Positions 17,320 to 27,689 of a DNA stretch of 64,000 nucleotides are shown piece by piece. The position numbers and the translations under genes were made by a program. Within the stretch, counting starts at the first letter, position 1; each line of letters starts with the position of its first letter. The DNA comes from Zhongshania antarctica (lineage in GTDB: Bacteria > Pseudomonadota > Gammaproteobacteria > Pseudomonadales > Spongiibacteraceae), in assembly GCF_014202945.1 (NCBI RefSeq), contig NZ_JACHHW010000003.1:248001-312000 (forward strand). The letters are read 5' to 3'. A model generated the notes under the pieces. It was given only the letters and a program-made list of their open reading frames with translations, ran no database searches and had not been told where the DNA came from.

Positions 17320-18105
17320 ATGAATTCATCATTATGGGTCGCTAAAACGGGTCTCGATGCCCAACAAACCCGGATGCAAGTAACCAGTAACAACTTGGCG
17401 AACGCCAATACTACCGGATTTAAGCGGGATCGAGCGTCTTTTGAAGACTTGCTCTACCAAAATATGCGTCAAGTGGGCGGCCAGACTTCTCAGCAAACTC
17501 GCTCACCAAGCGGTATGCATATTGGTACTGGGGTGCGGGTGGTGTCTACCGAAAAAATTCACCAGCAGGGCACGTTGAATCAGACCAATAACTCATTGGA
17601 TGTTGCCATTGAAGGTAAGGGGTTTTTCCAAGTACAAATGCCTGACGGCAGTATTGCCTACACCCGCGACGGTTCTTTTCAGCTCGACGATCAAGGTCAG
17701 ATTGTGACCAATACCGGTAACGTGGTTGATCCGGGTATGACCGTACCCCAGGGCACTTTGAGTATTACCATTGGCTCCGACGGGGTGGTGAGTGCGGTAT
17801 TGGCCGGTGGCGCGGCGCCAGTGCAGGTGGGTAGTTTTCAGCTCGCTGACTTTGTGAACCCGTCGGGTTTACAAGCGCGCGGCGAAAACTTGTATATGGA
17901 ATCTGCCTCTAGCGGCTCACCACAAACCGGTACACCAGGCTTGAGTGGTCTGGGCAGTATTCAGCAAGGCGCCCTTGAAGGTTCAAACGTCAACGTAGTG
18001 GAAGAACTGGTGAATATGATCGAAACCCAGCGCGCCTACGAGATGAACTCCAAGGCCATCGCCACCAGCGATCAAATGATGCAGTACGTGAATAATAATC
18101 TTTAA
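17320..18105 (+). CDS. flgG: flagellar distal rod protein FlgG
   Basis: The 261-residue distal rod subunit has the strongly conserved N-terminus with [20 protein letters not shown], the internal [20 protein letters not shown] block and the C-terminal [20 protein letters not shown] helix. Its length is standard for FlgG. Confidence 0.96.
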   Translation: MNSSLWVAKTGLDAQQTRMQVTSNNLANANTTGFKRDRASFEDLLYQNMRQVGGQTSQQTRSPSGMHIGTGVRVVSTEKIHQQGTLNQTNNSLDVAIEGKGFFQVQMPDGSIAYTRDGSFQLDDQGQIVTNTGNVVDPGMTVPQGTLSITIGSDGVVSAVLAGGAAPVQVGSFQLADFVNPSGLQARGENLYMESASSGSPQTGTPGLSGLGSIQQGALEGSNVNVVEELVNMIETQRAYEMNSKAIATSDQMMQYVNNNL

Positions 18106-18132
18106 TTCACGATTTAGAGCAGGATAGTGCTT

Positions 18133-18837
18133 ATGAATATTCAACAGACACAAGGTCGTCATCGTTTGGGTACTGCCATTGCGGTATTGATGGTGGCATT
18201 GCTGTCGGCGTGTTCATCGGCGCCTGCCAAAGACACCTCTGCTGATTACGAATCGGCAGCGCCCTCGGTGGCGCCAGACGATGACCAAAATTTGGGTTCT
18301 ATTTACCGCTCAGGTTACGGCATGACGTTATTTGTCGACCGTCGCGCGCGCCAGGTTGGCGATATTATTACCGTCACCTTAGAAGAGAAAACCGACGCCA
18401 GTAAGTCATCCAGCACTGCCACCGGCAAAGAGAGCAATATCTCAGTGCCAACCGTGACCTTGTTTGGTCGTGGCGTAACGAGTGATGGCGTGCCGATATT
18501 AACCACCGGGGTGTCGTCGGATCAGGACTTTTCAGGCAAGGGCAGTAGTACTCAGAGCAATAGCTTAACCGGCAGTATTACCGTCACCGTGTCAGAAGTA
18601 CTGCGCAACGGCAGTTTGCGGGTGCGGGGCGAGAAGTGGGTCACCATCAATCAAGGTGAAGAGTTTATTCGCATAAAAGGCATTATCCGTCCCGAAGACA
18701 TCGGCGCAGACAATGCCATACCGTCTTACAAGGTCGCCGATGCGCGCATTACCTATAGCGGCAAAGGTGCGTTGGCCGACGCCAATTCCATGGGTTGGCT
18801 GGGACGTTTATTTCAGTCTGTGTTGTCACCCTTTTGA
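18133..18837 (+). CDS. flgH: flagellar L-ring lipoprotein FlgH
   Basis: The 234-residue product is the outer-membrane L-ring subunit. A lipoprotein signal ends in LLSAC with the lipid-bearing cysteine at residue 27, followed by a typical FlgH body ([20 protein letters not shown], and [20 protein letters not shown] near the C-terminus). I choose the ATG at 18133, 8 nt after AGGA (18121-18124), rather than the GTG at 18127, which is too close to it. Confidence 0.95.
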   Translation: MNIQQTQGRHRLGTAIAVLMVALLSACSSAPAKDTSADYESAAPSVAPDDDQNLGSIYRSGYGMTLFVDRRARQVGDIITVTLEEKTDASKSSSTATGKESNISVPTVTLFGRGVTSDGVPILTTGVSSDQDFSGKGSSTQSNSLTGSITVTVSEVLRNGSLRVRGEKWVTINQGEEFIRIKGIIRPEDIGADNAIPSYKVADARITYSGKGALADANSMGWLGRLFQSVLSPF

Positions 18838-18848
18838 GGACGGCTGCA

Positions 18849-19979
18849 ATGTCAGTGTTTATATCAGTTTCATACTTGCGCAAAATCGCCGCTGTTTGCA
18901 GTATTGCGCTGTGCGCTATCGCACCGCTGGCCCAAGCTGAGCGTGTAAAGGACCTTGTTAATGTCGCTGGCGTGCGCGAAAACCAATTAGTAGGCTATGG
19001 CTTGGTGGTTGGCCTGAGTGGCACGGGTGACCAAACCAGTCAGGCGCAATTCACCATTCAAAGCATTCGCAATATGCTCACCGGTTTTGGCGTGCGTATT
19101 CCCGATAATGTTAATCCCCAGCTTAAGAACGTGGCGGCGGTTACCGTGCACGCCAGCTTGCCGGCATTTGCCAAACCGGGCCAAACTTTGGATGTTACCG
19201 TTTCATCCATTGGTAACTCCGCCAGTCTGCGCGGTGGTAGCTTGTTGATGGCGCCGATGATGGGCGCAGACGGCCAAGTGTACGCAGTGGCACAAGGCAG
19301 TTTACTGGTTGGCGGTTTAGGTGTGTCGGGCAGCGATGGCTCTAGAGTCACGGTGAATATTCCCAGTGCAGGCCGCATACCGAACGGTGCAATTATAGAG
19401 CGCGCGGCGCCGAGTGCGATGTCATCTAACGGTGAGATTATGCTGAATTTAAAGAAAGCTGATTTCACCACTGCTCACCGCTTGGTCGAAGAGATTAACG
19501 CTAAATTTGGCGCCGGCACCGCCAGTGCCATGGATTCCGCCACCGTTAAAGTACTCGGCCCAAGCAATGCCGACCGCAGTGTTACCTTTATTTCGATGTT
19601 GGAGACTTTGGAAATTACGCCCGCGGAGGCGATTGCGAGGGTGGTGGTTAACTCCCGCACGGGCACCATTGTTATTGGCGGCAATGTGCGGGTTATGCCT
19701 GCAGCTGTTACTCACGGATCGTTAACCGTGTCGATTACCGAGCGGGTTGATATTAGCCAGCCCGGCGCCTTTAGTGGCGGTCAAACCGTAGCGGCGCAAG
19801 AGTCGAGTATCGACGTGCAGGAAACCGGATCGCGGATGTTTTTACTGGATGCTGGGGTGACCCTAGAAGAAATTGTTAAAGCCATTAATAAAGTGGGTGC
19901 GGCGCCCAGTGACTTGGTGGCCATTCTTGAAGCCCTAGACCAAGCCGGTGCCTTGCGCGCCGAGCTGTTAGTGATCTAA
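18849..19979 (+). CDS. flgI: flagellar P-ring protein FlgI
   Basis: The 376-residue periplasmic protein builds the P-ring around the rod with the help of FlgA. The Sec signal peptide ends at LAQA, followed by the conserved mature start [20 protein letters not shown] and the GLSGTGDQT motif. The start is the ATG at 18849, 8 nt after GAGGA; an upstream in-frame start at 18795 would lie inside flgH and add a non-signal leader. Confidence 0.95.
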   Translation: MSVFISVSYLRKIAAVCSIALCAIAPLAQAERVKDLVNVAGVRENQLVGYGLVVGLSGTGDQTSQAQFTIQSIRNMLTGFGVRIPDNVNPQLKNVAAVTVHASLPAFAKPGQTLDVTVSSIGNSASLRGGSLLMAPMMGADGQVYAVAQGSLLVGGLGVSGSDGSRVTVNIPSAGRIPNGAIIERAAPSAMSSNGEIMLNLKKADFTTAHRLVEEINAKFGAGTASAMDSATVKVLGPSNADRSVTFISMLETLEITPAEAIARVVVNSRTGTIVIGGNVRVMPAAVTHGSLTVSITERVDISQPGAFSGGQTVAAQESSIDVQETGSRMFLLDAGVTLEEIVKAINKVGAAPSDLVAILEALDQAGALRAELLVI

Positions 19980-19992
19980 AGGAAGCGCGGCA

Positions 19993-20436
19993 GTGGACGT
20001 TAAAGCCAGTAGCAATTACCACGACTTTTCAGGTTTGGCCTCCTTGCGTAAAGACGCCAACGAAAATGCCGAAGAGGCGATTGCCCCTGTTGCCAAGCAA
20101 TTTGAAGCGCTGTTTTTGCAAATGATGTTAAAGAGCATGCGCGCTGGTGTGCCCGAGGGCGGCTTGTTCTCTGATGAAAGCACTAAAATGTATGAAGAAA
20201 TGCTCGACAGCCAGTTGTCGGTCACCCTTGCTGAGCAGGGCGGGATTGGCATGGCCGACTCAATTTCGGCGCAGTTACGGGGGCCGACTGCCGCTACTAA
20301 CGCTACGAGCGCAGATAGTGGCGCGGCGGGTATGAGTGGCGAGGGCGCAGCCTTGCGCAGCAAGCTGCAACAGCTTAGCAAGCAAAGCCACAACAGCAGT
20401 ATTCAAGATTTTAGTTTGTCTGCCGATAAACTGTAA
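19993..20436 (+). CDS. flgJ: flagellar rod-binding protein FlgJ, N-terminal domain only
   Basis: The 147-residue protein matches only the rod-binding half of FlgJ: IAPVAKQFEALFLQMMLKSM followed by GGLFSDESTKMYEEMLDSQL. Enterobacterial FlgJ is about 310 residues and carries a C-terminal muramidase that opens the peptidoglycan for the rod. That domain is missing here and no separate lytic enzyme is found in the window. The C-terminal 40 residues are Ser/Ala/Gln-rich and look unstructured. It starts with GTG at 19993 after AGGAAG. Confidence 0.93.
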   Translation: MDVKASSNYHDFSGLASLRKDANENAEEAIAPVAKQFEALFLQMMLKSMRAGVPEGGLFSDESTKMYEEMLDSQLSVTLAEQGGIGMADSISAQLRGPTAATNATSADSGAAGMSGEGAALRSKLQQLSKQSHNSSIQDFSLSADKL

Positions 20437-20455
20437 ATGAATTAAGGGGTAACAC

Positions 20456-22345
20456 ATGGGTGACATGCTAGGTAATGCCCTGTCGGCACTGGTGTCGTAT
20501 CAGCGCGCGCTGGCCACCACCAGTCACAATATTGCCAATGCCGACACTGAGGGTTATAGCCGTCAGCGGGTCGATTTTGCCACGCGGGTACCCCAGCAGC
20601 TGGGCAACACCACGATTGGTTCTGGGGTAAAAGTGTCCTCGGTAAGCCGGGTATACGATAATTTCACCGCAGGCCAGTTACGCAGTGCGCAGGCGGCGTT
20701 CTCGGCGGTGAATAATAGCTATCAGCTGGCCTCGCAATTAGATAACGCCTTGGCCGATCCCAATTTGGGATTGGGCGCGTCCTTGTCGCGCTACTACAAC
20801 AGTATTCAAGGTGTGGCCGACGACCCATCCTCGATCTCGTCTCGGCAACTGATGTTGGCCGAGGCCCAGGGCCTCGGCGACCGCTTCGCCGATTTGTCGG
20901 CCCAGCTCGACAGTCTTGGTCGCGAAGTGAATGTGCGTATTAGTACCTCGGTAAGCGATATCAATGATTTGGCCACTCAAATTGCCGATATTAATTTGCT
21001 CATCAGCGAATCCAGAGGCAAGTTCGGCACTACCCCAAATGATTTGTTAGACCAGCGGGATCAGGCGCTGTTGTCACTCAATGAATTAATTGGCATTAAA
21101 TCGGTTGAGCAAAACGACGGCACGGTAAGTGTGTTTGTTGGCAATGGCGAAGCACTGGTACTAGGTGAGCGCACCATAAAAATGAATGCGGTGTCGAATG
21201 TCTTTGAACCCGGCCGAATTGAAGTCGCCATGGACATGGGCGGTGGTCAGGCGGTGATTAGCAGCAGTCTCAGTGGCGGCAGCTTGGGAGGCAGTTTGAA
21301 CTTCCGTGACGGCCTGCTGAATGAAACTCGCAATGAACTGGGTCGTATTAGCTTGGCAGTAGCCAGCTCCATGAACGAGCAAAACCGCGCCGGTATTGAT
21401 TTACGGGGTAATCAGGGCGGCGATCTGTTCTCGGTGCCGGATCCGGTCGTACATCGCAGCCTAAACAATACCAGCGCCACGCAAATGACGGCGCAAATCT
21501 CCGATTTGTCGCAGGTGACTGGCAACAATGTATTAATGCGTTTTAACGGCACAAACTGGTCGTTTTTTGATGAGGCCAATGGCGCGCAGCTTAGCGGCGT
21601 AACGGGCACTGGCAGTGTCGCCGACCCATTTGAATACAATGGCGTGCAATTTAGTTTAAATGGCCCCGCGGCGGCCGGTGACCAATTTGTATTGCGGCCA
21701 ACTGAGGGCGCTGCTGCCGGATTAAAACTGGCGCTAACAGACCCTGCTGCCATCGCGGCGGCGGCTGCCACCCGCAGTTTAAGCAGCAGCAATAATATTG
21801 GTTCAGGCAGTATTAGCCAGACCAATGTCGTTGACAGTGGCAATCCCAATTTATTGGATAATGTTGATATTGAATTTTTGACGGCCACCACGTATCAAAT
21901 CAATGGCAGCGGTAGCTTTAGTTATACGCCGGGCGCTGAGTTGAATATTAATGGCAATCAATTTGTGCTTAACGGCAGCCCCGTTGCGGGCGACCAATTT
22001 TTTATCGGTGCCAATACCAATGCCGTGGGTGACAACCGCAATATTCTAAAACTGGCGGGTGCTGAAAACCTTAAACTCCTTAATGGCGGCACGGTAAGTG
22101 TGCAAGATGCGGTTAATGGCTTGGTTGGCGATATCGCAGTGGCTACGCGTAGTGCGCAGATTAATAAGCAATCCCAAGAAAACTTGCTAAGCCAAACCCG
22201 TGCGCGCTACGAGAGTGTGTCTGGGGTGAATTTAGACGAAGAGGCCGCCAACCTCCTTAAATTTCAGCAGGCCTATCAAGCCGCAGCTCAGGCCACCAGC
22301 ATTGCCAATGATTTATTTCAGAACCTGATGAGTGCGTTTCGTTAA
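20456..22345 (+). CDS. flgK: flagellar hook-filament junction protein FlgK
   Basis: The 629-residue hook-associated protein 1 shows TTSHNIANADTEGYSRQRVDF near the N-terminus and the C-terminal helix SGVNLDEEAANLLKFQQAYQ, the two parts that form the axial coiled coil. The middle (about 330-530) is a variable domain with repeated Asn/Gly/Ser-rich segments, for example two copies resembling FxLNGxPxAGDQF (near residues 400 and 510). GGGGTA is a modest ribosome site before the ATG. Confidence 0.95.
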   Translation: MGDMLGNALSALVSYQRALATTSHNIANADTEGYSRQRVDFATRVPQQLGNTTIGSGVKVSSVSRVYDNFTAGQLRSAQAAFSAVNNSYQLASQLDNALADPNLGLGASLSRYYNSIQGVADDPSSISSRQLMLAEAQGLGDRFADLSAQLDSLGREVNVRISTSVSDINDLATQIADINLLISESRGKFGTTPNDLLDQRDQALLSLNELIGIKSVEQNDGTVSVFVGNGEALVLGERTIKMNAVSNVFEPGRIEVAMDMGGGQAVISSSLSGGSLGGSLNFRDGLLNETRNELGRISLAVASSMNEQNRAGIDLRGNQGGDLFSVPDPVVHRSLNNTSATQMTAQISDLSQVTGNNVLMRFNGTNWSFFDEANGAQLSGVTGTGSVADPFEYNGVQFSLNGPAAAGDQFVLRPTEGAAAGLKLALTDPAAIAAAAATRSLSSSNNIGSGSISQTNVVDSGNPNLLDNVDIEFLTATTYQINGSGSFSYTPGAELNINGNQFVLNGSPVAGDQFFIGANTNAVGDNRNILKLAGAENLKLLNGGTVSVQDAVNGLVGDIAVATRSAQINKQSQENLLSQTRARYESVSGVNLDEEAANLLKFQQAYQAAAQATSIANDLFQNLMSAFR

Positions 22346-22413
22346 TAAGGTGCTAATGCCTTACTAAATGCGGCCAGACGCAGTACAGCGGATATGACAC
22401 AGAGAGTAGACGT

Positions 22414-23607
22414 ATGAGAATTTCCACCAGTCAGCTTTACGCCAATGGGGTTAATAGCATGTTGAGCCAGCAGGCCAAACTGTCTAAAACCCAGTTGCAA
22501 GTTGCCACCGGCCAAAAAATTCTCACGCCCTCAGACGACCCCGTTGGTAGCGTGCGCAGTCTTGAGCTGACCCGCGCCAAAGAAAAAACCGAACAATACG
22601 AGCGTAATGGTAACCTACTCGACAGTCGGCTGCGTTTAGAAGAGAGTATTGTGAGCAATAGCGTCGACGTTTTGCAGCGGGTGCGGGAGTTGTCGGTGCA
22701 AGCCAATAACGCCACTCAGAGCAATGAGTCGCGCCAGTCTATTGCCTTTGAACTGCGTCAACAGCTCGATAATTTACTCAGCTATGCCAACACTAAAGAC
22801 AGCAGCGGTCATTTTATCTTCGCCGGCTACCAAGAGGGTAGTTCACCCTTTTCCAAAACGGCGGGAGGTTATGTGTATAACGGCGACGATGGCCAGCGTC
22901 AATTGCAAGTTGGCCCCGCGCGCAGTCTGCCAGATGGCGACCCCGGCTCAGAAGTGTTTATGAATATCCTTAATGGCAATGGCAAATTTCAAACCGGAAG
23001 TAATCCTGCCAATACAGGGAGCGCAGTGATTGACGCTGGTAGCGTCACCGACCTGGGGCAGTTTAATCGCGAAACCTTTACCGTTCGTTTTACCAGCTCA
23101 AGTCAATACGAGGTGCTTAATGCTGGCGGCGCCCTGGTCAGCAGTGCGGCCTACCAAGATGGTGGCGATATTAGCGTAGGCGGGATGTCGGTTAAAATTA
23201 AAGGACCTGCGGCTGCCGGTGACGAATTCATCATCGCGCCCGCCCAGCGCCAAGATTTGTTTTCCATGGTCGAGGCGCTGGCAGTTTCCCTAGAAACACC
23301 GCGCAATAGCAATAGTGGCCGCGCCTTGCAAAACAGTGAAATTAATACTGCGATTAGCAATATCGATCAGGCGATGGATCACTTGATTAACAAGCAAACC
23401 GGCATCGGCTCGCGCCTGCAGTCACTCGAGCGGCAAACCGATATTAATGCTGGCGCCAGCCTGCAAATCGCCGAGAATCTAAGCTTAGTGAATGACTTGG
23501 ACTATGCCGAAGCTATTTCACGCTTCAGCCAGCAGCAAGCGGCATTGCAGGCCGCCCAGCAAGCTTTTAGTAAGGTTCAGGGCTTGTCCTTGTTTAATTA
23601 CCTGTAA
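22414..23607 (+). CDS. flgL: flagellar hook-filament junction protein FlgL
   Basis: The 397-residue hook-associated protein 3 is flagellin-like: MRISTSQLYANGVNSMLSQQ at the start, TGQKILTPSDDPVGSVRSLE next, and the C-terminal YAEAISRFSQQQAALQAAQQ helix. The central part contains a GPAAAGDEFIIAPA segment like those in FlgK. It is the last gene of the flgB-flgL series; 427 bp with repeats follow before flhA. Confidence 0.94.
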   Translation: MRISTSQLYANGVNSMLSQQAKLSKTQLQVATGQKILTPSDDPVGSVRSLELTRAKEKTEQYERNGNLLDSRLRLEESIVSNSVDVLQRVRELSVQANNATQSNESRQSIAFELRQQLDNLLSYANTKDSSGHFIFAGYQEGSSPFSKTAGGYVYNGDDGQRQLQVGPARSLPDGDPGSEVFMNILNGNGKFQTGSNPANTGSAVIDAGSVTDLGQFNRETFTVRFTSSSQYEVLNAGGALVSSAAYQDGGDISVGGMSVKIKGPAAAGDEFIIAPAQRQDLFSMVEALAVSLETPRNSNSGRALQNSEINTAISNIDQAMDHLINKQTGIGSRLQSLERQTDINAGASLQIAENLSLVNDLDYAEAISRFSQQQAALQAAQQAFSKVQGLSLFNYL

Positions 23608-23747
23608 AGGCTAACGGTCAGCATCTATGCCCGAGCTGTTTGATGGGTGACGCTAAGCAGGATCTGGCGCAATACTGCTTTTGAACTTACATCTGCGTTC
23701 GCTAGCATTAATGCGTAAGTGACAGGTCTGCCCCTGCTCACATGGAT

Positions 23748-23910
23748 CCCTGCCTTCGCAGGGGTGACCGGTTTCGTTGTGGCTGCCTAGGCGAGAATTC
23801 GTCGCAATGGGCGTGACCTTCACTCTGTTACTTGGCTGGGCCCCAGCTTTTGCAGGGTGACGTGTTTCGTTGTGGCTGTGTGGGCGCGGCTTTCACGCTG
23901 TTGCTTGAAT
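23748..23910. repeat. REP-like intergenic repeat pair between flgL and flhA
   Basis: Two imperfect copies of an intergenic unit occur about 90 nt apart. The exact core GTTTCGTTGTGGCTG appears at 23771-23785 and 23864-23878. Each is preceded by a small hairpin and the sequence GCAGGG(G)TGAC: CCCTGC-CTTC-GCAGGG at 23748-23763, and the palindrome GCTGGGCCCCAGC at 23835-23847. GC-rich hairpin units of this kind are common REP elements. The rest of the 23608-24034 gap holds only the flhA promoter region; no gene was seen. Confidence 0.7.
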
Positions 23911-23948
23911 ATACTGCTTAGTAACGCTTTTCCTCCTATATCGTAAGT

Positions 23949-23964
23949 TGGCCTTGTTGTTGCA
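23949..23964 (+). promoter_or_regulatory. probable sigma-54 promoter of flhA
   Basis: The plus strand reads TGGCCTTGTTGTTGCA, with GG and GC 10 nt apart and a TTGCA -12 element; the -24 part differs from TGGCAC in two bases. It is 71 nt upstream of the flhA start. Confidence 0.65.
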
Positions 23965-24034
23965 AACACTCTGAATAACGACGAAATTTTGGCGCTTGTG
24001 CGCGCTGAAAAATCTATCTTAAAAGAGAGTGGGT

Positions 24035-26149
24035 ATGGCAGCAGTAACACAAACTATTGCAAGCAATGGCTGGCTGGAGAAAGTTGCCGGTAGTGGCGTT
24101 GGCGTGCTGGTCATGCTTATTGCGTGCCTGGGAATGCTGGTTATTCCGATGCCTCCGTTTCTGCTCGATTTATTGTTTACCTTCAATATTGCCCTGTCGC
24201 TGATCATTATACTGGCCGTTATATACGTTGAGCGGCCTATCGATTTCTCAGTTTTCCCTACGGTATTGCTGCTTGCGACCTTATTGCGTTTGTCACTGAA
24301 TGTCGCCTCAACCCGGGTGGTATTGCTCGAAGGGCACACTGGTCCCGGCGCGGCGGGTAAAGTGATTGAGTCCTTTGGTGAATTTGTTATTGGCGGCAAT
24401 TATGTTGTCGGTATTGTTGTGTTCATTATCTTGGTTGTTATTAATTTTGTGGTGGTCACCAAGGGCGCGGGCCGTGTGTCGGAAGTCACCGCCAGATTTA
24501 CCCTAGACGCGATGCCGGGTAAGCAAATGGCAATCGACTCCGATTTAAATGCGGGGCTGTTAAATCAGGAAGAGGCCAGTCGACGCCGTGAAGAAGTGCG
24601 CACTGAAGCAGATTTCTACGGCTCTATGGACGGTGCCAGCAAGTTTGTGCGCGGCGACGCTGTTGCTGGCATTATGATTCTGTTCATTAATGTTATTGGT
24701 GGCCTGGGTGTGGGCATGAGCCAGCATGGCCTGAGCTTTGATCAGGCCATGCACAATTATACCTTGCTGACGATTGGTGACGGTTTGGTGGCGCAGCTAC
24801 CGTCCTTGCTGCTGTCGACCGCGGTGGCAATTATTGTTACTCGTATTTCGCGTCCCCAGAATATGGGCGAGCAGATGGCTAGCCAGATGTTTGCCAATCC
24901 CAATGTCTTGTATTTGTCGGCGACCCTAATGGGTTTAATTGGCGTTATTCCCGGCATGCCCAATTTGGTGTTTTTAATGCTCGCTGCGGCTTGTGGTGGC
25001 AGCGGCTGGTGGCTACAGAATAAGAAAAAAAATGCCCAGGAATTTGTTGCCGAAGAGGCGTCGAGTGAAGACTTAGCAACGGCGCCCCGCGAACCCAGTG
25101 AATTGAGCTGGGATGAAGTGACGCACATGGACGTGGTGAGCTTAGAAGTGGGCTATCGCCTAATCCCCTTGGTAGACCGTAATCAAGGCGGGGAGCTAAT
25201 CGGTCGCATTACTGGGGTACGCAAGAAGCTCTCTAAGGATTTGGGCTTTCTAATTCAGCCGGTCCATATCCGCGATAATTTGGAACTGTCACCAGGAAGT
25301 TACCGTATTCAATTATTGGGCGACACCATTGCCCAGGGCGATATTCAGGTTGGCAAAGATTTGGCGATTAATCCAGGCGGCGCCCAGCCCGGCTTACGGG
25401 GTGCGACCACGAAAGACCCGGCCTTTGGTATGGAGGCAATTTGGATTGACTCTAGCCAGCGAGATCAGGCGCAAACCATGGGTTATACAGTGGTTGATCC
25501 CTGTACGGTCATCGCTACTCACCTCAGCCAAGTGATTAAACAGCACGCACATGAGTTATTAGGGCATGAGGAAGTTCAGCAGCTTTTAGATAGATTAGCC
25601 AAAACTGATCCGCGTTTGGTAGAGAATGTAGTGCCCAAACAATTGCCGCTCAGTATTGTAGTTAGGGTTCTGCAGAACTTGCTTAAAGAAGGGGTTTCGA
25701 TACGCAGTATTCGAATGATCGCCGAAAGTTTGGCGGAGCAGGCGCCGCGCAGCAAGAATCCTGACGAATTATTGGAAGGTGTTCGAGTGGCTTTGGGGCG
25801 AATGATTGTTCAAGAAATCAACGGCTTAGATGATGAATTGCCGGTTTCTGCGTTAGATGCTGATCTGGAACAGTTGTTGCAAGATATGCTCAGAGGCAGT
25901 TCCGGGGCGGTTGGTTTGGAGCCCGGCATTGCGGAACGATTACAAAATGAATTGGCCGATTTCAGTCATCGTCAGGAGTTATCAGGCCAGCCTGCGGTAG
26001 TGCTGGTGTCACCGTCGATAAGAGCTTGGTTGTCGCGCTTTACCCGGCGCAGTGTTCCTGGCCTATCGGTGTTGTCGTATAACGAGGTACCAGATAGCAA
26101 GCAGGTGCGTTTGTTATCTACCATTGGACAACAGGCGCGATTAGCGTAA
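24035..26149 (+). CDS. flhA: flagellar export gate protein FlhA
   Basis: The 704-residue inner-membrane protein forms the nonameric export gate. The N-terminal half holds about eight membrane segments and the conserved loop SEVTARFTLDAMPGKQMAID with EASRRREEVRTEADFYGSMD. The C-terminal half (from about 360) is the cytosolic ring that binds export substrates. I choose the ATG at 24035, 6 nt after AAGAGAG, over the GTG at 24029, which overlaps the ribosome site. In most polar-flagellum operons flhB lies directly upstream; here flgL does, so flhA has been joined to the rod-hook cluster. Confidence 0.95.
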   Translation: MAAVTQTIASNGWLEKVAGSGVGVLVMLIACLGMLVIPMPPFLLDLLFTFNIALSLIIILAVIYVERPIDFSVFPTVLLLATLLRLSLNVASTRVVLLEGHTGPGAAGKVIESFGEFVIGGNYVVGIVVFIILVVINFVVVTKGAGRVSEVTARFTLDAMPGKQMAIDSDLNAGLLNQEEASRRREEVRTEADFYGSMDGASKFVRGDAVAGIMILFINVIGGLGVGMSQHGLSFDQAMHNYTLLTIGDGLVAQLPSLLLSTAVAIIVTRISRPQNMGEQMASQMFANPNVLYLSATLMGLIGVIPGMPNLVFLMLAAACGGSGWWLQNKKKNAQEFVAEEASSEDLATAPREPSELSWDEVTHMDVVSLEVGYRLIPLVDRNQGGELIGRITGVRKKLSKDLGFLIQPVHIRDNLELSPGSYRIQLLGDTIAQGDIQVGKDLAINPGGAQPGLRGATTKDPAFGMEAIWIDSSQRDQAQTMGYTVVDPCTVIATHLSQVIKQHAHELLGHEEVQQLLDRLAKTDPRLVENVVPKQLPLSIVVRVLQNLLKEGVSIRSIRMIAESLAEQAPRSKNPDELLEGVRVALGRMIVQEINGLDDELPVSALDADLEQLLQDMLRGSSGAVGLEPGIAERLQNELADFSHRQELSGQPAVVLVSPSIRAWLSRFTRRSVPGLSVLSYNEVPDSKQVRLLSTIGQQARLA

Positions 26150-26173
26150 AGCGCGGGTTGTAGGAGAATGAGT

Positions 26174-27571
26174 ATGCAAGTAAAGAAATATCGTGCTGCC
26201 GACAGCCAGCAAGCCATGCGCTTAGTGCGAGCTGCCCACGGCCCAGATGCGGTTATTCTGGATTTTCATACTATAGATGGCGGGGTTGAGGTGGTTGTAA
26301 GCCTTGATGACAGCAGCGATTCTATGGCGGCGCCGTCGCAAAATGCGCTAACTGAAACCGCCGCGCAGCAGATGGCCAGACAAATTACCCAGCAGTTTGC
26401 ACCGGCACAGGCCCCAGCGCCACGCCGCGAGCGCACGGCGCTTGACGCCTTAGTTGATCGTCAAAAGAAGGCGGCAGCGACGTCAGAGCTGCCCATGGCT
26501 GAACGCCAAAATCTTGGCGCAAGTGCAGCGCAACATGTACAGCGTGAGACCGCTGCCCCGGCAGCGAGTCAAAGTCCACAGCTGGCGTGGTCGCAAAAAG
26601 ATGAATTACTTACCCTTAAACAAGAACTGTCGTCGATGAAATCCATGCTTATGGATCAGCTCAAAGGCCACAATTGGCAGCAAGCCAGTTATAAGGCGCC
26701 AGAGCAGCGTGAGTTGAACACTTATTTGGCCAGTTTGGATTTAGACCCCAGCTTAGGGCGCCGCCTGTGCGCAGAGATACCGGGGGACGAGAGCGATGCG
26801 CTACAGCGTGAAATTCTCAAAATGTTGTTAATCAAACAGCTCCCAACTATGGCGCCACCTAGGGCCGGTGCGGTGTGCCTTGTCGGCCCGCAAGGCGCAG
26901 GTAAAACCACCACCATAGCTAAAATCGCCGCCCAGTACGTGTTAACTCACGGTCGTGACGGCATTGCGATATTGACGACGGATGTCGCTAGAGTGGGTGC
27001 TCAGGAGCAACTTCGAGCCTATGGTCGTATTTTGCAAATTCCAGTGCACACGGCGGTTGATCTAGAGGAAGCGGTAAAGACCTATCGCATTCTGCGCAAG
27101 AAAAAACTGGTTTTGATCGATACCGCCGGCATGTCCTTTCGCGACAGCCGAGGTATAAATGAATTGCAGCAATTGACGGCGGCTATGCAAGATGTGCAGG
27201 TGTTTGTCACCGTGCCCGCCGACGCGGAGGCCTATGTGCAAAGCGAGATAATTGATGCCTATGCGCCATTGGCGCCACTGGGCGCAATTGTGACACGCAT
27301 CGACGAGGCGATGCGCTTGGGTGGCGTGATTTCTAATTTGATCCAACATCGCCTGCCGGTGGCGTGGTGTGCCAATGGCCCCAAAGTTCCACAAAACTTG
27401 TCTGCGGCAGATGGCGCTAAACTGGTGAACATGGCGGTGCGTATGGCGCGAGCTTTTGAGCTAAAGCGCGGGCCAGAAATTGAACAACAGCCTGCGTTTG
27501 CAGAGGCTGCTCCGCACAGCGTTAATGTCGCGCCAAGGGTTGCGGGGGGTGGTTTGAGTTTACGGGTGTAA
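26174..27571 (+). CDS. flhF: flagellar biosynthesis GTPase FlhF
   Basis: The 465-residue SRP-type GTPase sets the polar position of the flagellum. It has a variable N-terminal B domain rich in Ala/Gln/Pro (about 50-150), then the N and G domains with the P-loop GPQGAGKTTTIAKIAAQY (about 238-255), LTTDVARVGAQEQLRAYG, LIDTAGMSFRDSR and a TRID motif where many homologues have TKLD. I choose the ATG at 26174 (MQVKKYRA), 7 nt after AGGAG; the ATG at 26168 is only 1 nt from it. It follows flhA by 24 nt. Confidence 0.94.
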   Translation: MQVKKYRAADSQQAMRLVRAAHGPDAVILDFHTIDGGVEVVVSLDDSSDSMAAPSQNALTETAAQQMARQITQQFAPAQAPAPRRERTALDALVDRQKKAAATSELPMAERQNLGASAAQHVQRETAAPAASQSPQLAWSQKDELLTLKQELSSMKSMLMDQLKGHNWQQASYKAPEQRELNTYLASLDLDPSLGRRLCAEIPGDESDALQREILKMLLIKQLPTMAPPRAGAVCLVGPQGAGKTTTIAKIAAQYVLTHGRDGIAILTTDVARVGAQEQLRAYGRILQIPVHTAVDLEEAVKTYRILRKKKLVLIDTAGMSFRDSRGINELQQLTAAMQDVQVFVTVPADAEAYVQSEIIDAYAPLAPLGAIVTRIDEAMRLGGVISNLIQHRLPVAWCANGPKVPQNLSAADGAKLVNMAVRMARAFELKRGPEIEQQPAFAEAAPHSVNVAPRVAGGGLSLRV

Positions 27572-27689
27572 AACCGCCAGATGGAAATGCTTAGGGATTC
27601 AGGTTTAGTGCGGACTTATGCGTAGAGTATTTTTGCCGGTGTGGGCCTAAAATAAGCTGCGATGTTGTTTACGGGGGAATGATAATTAG

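Noticed and set aside
19058-19471. Minus-strand frame of 137 codons inside flgI
   Set aside because: Antisense shadow of flgI, with no own start signal.
22346-22413. Possible sigma-28 promoter before flgL
   Set aside because: TAAA and GCGGATAT are present, but the spacer is 19 nt, not 15.
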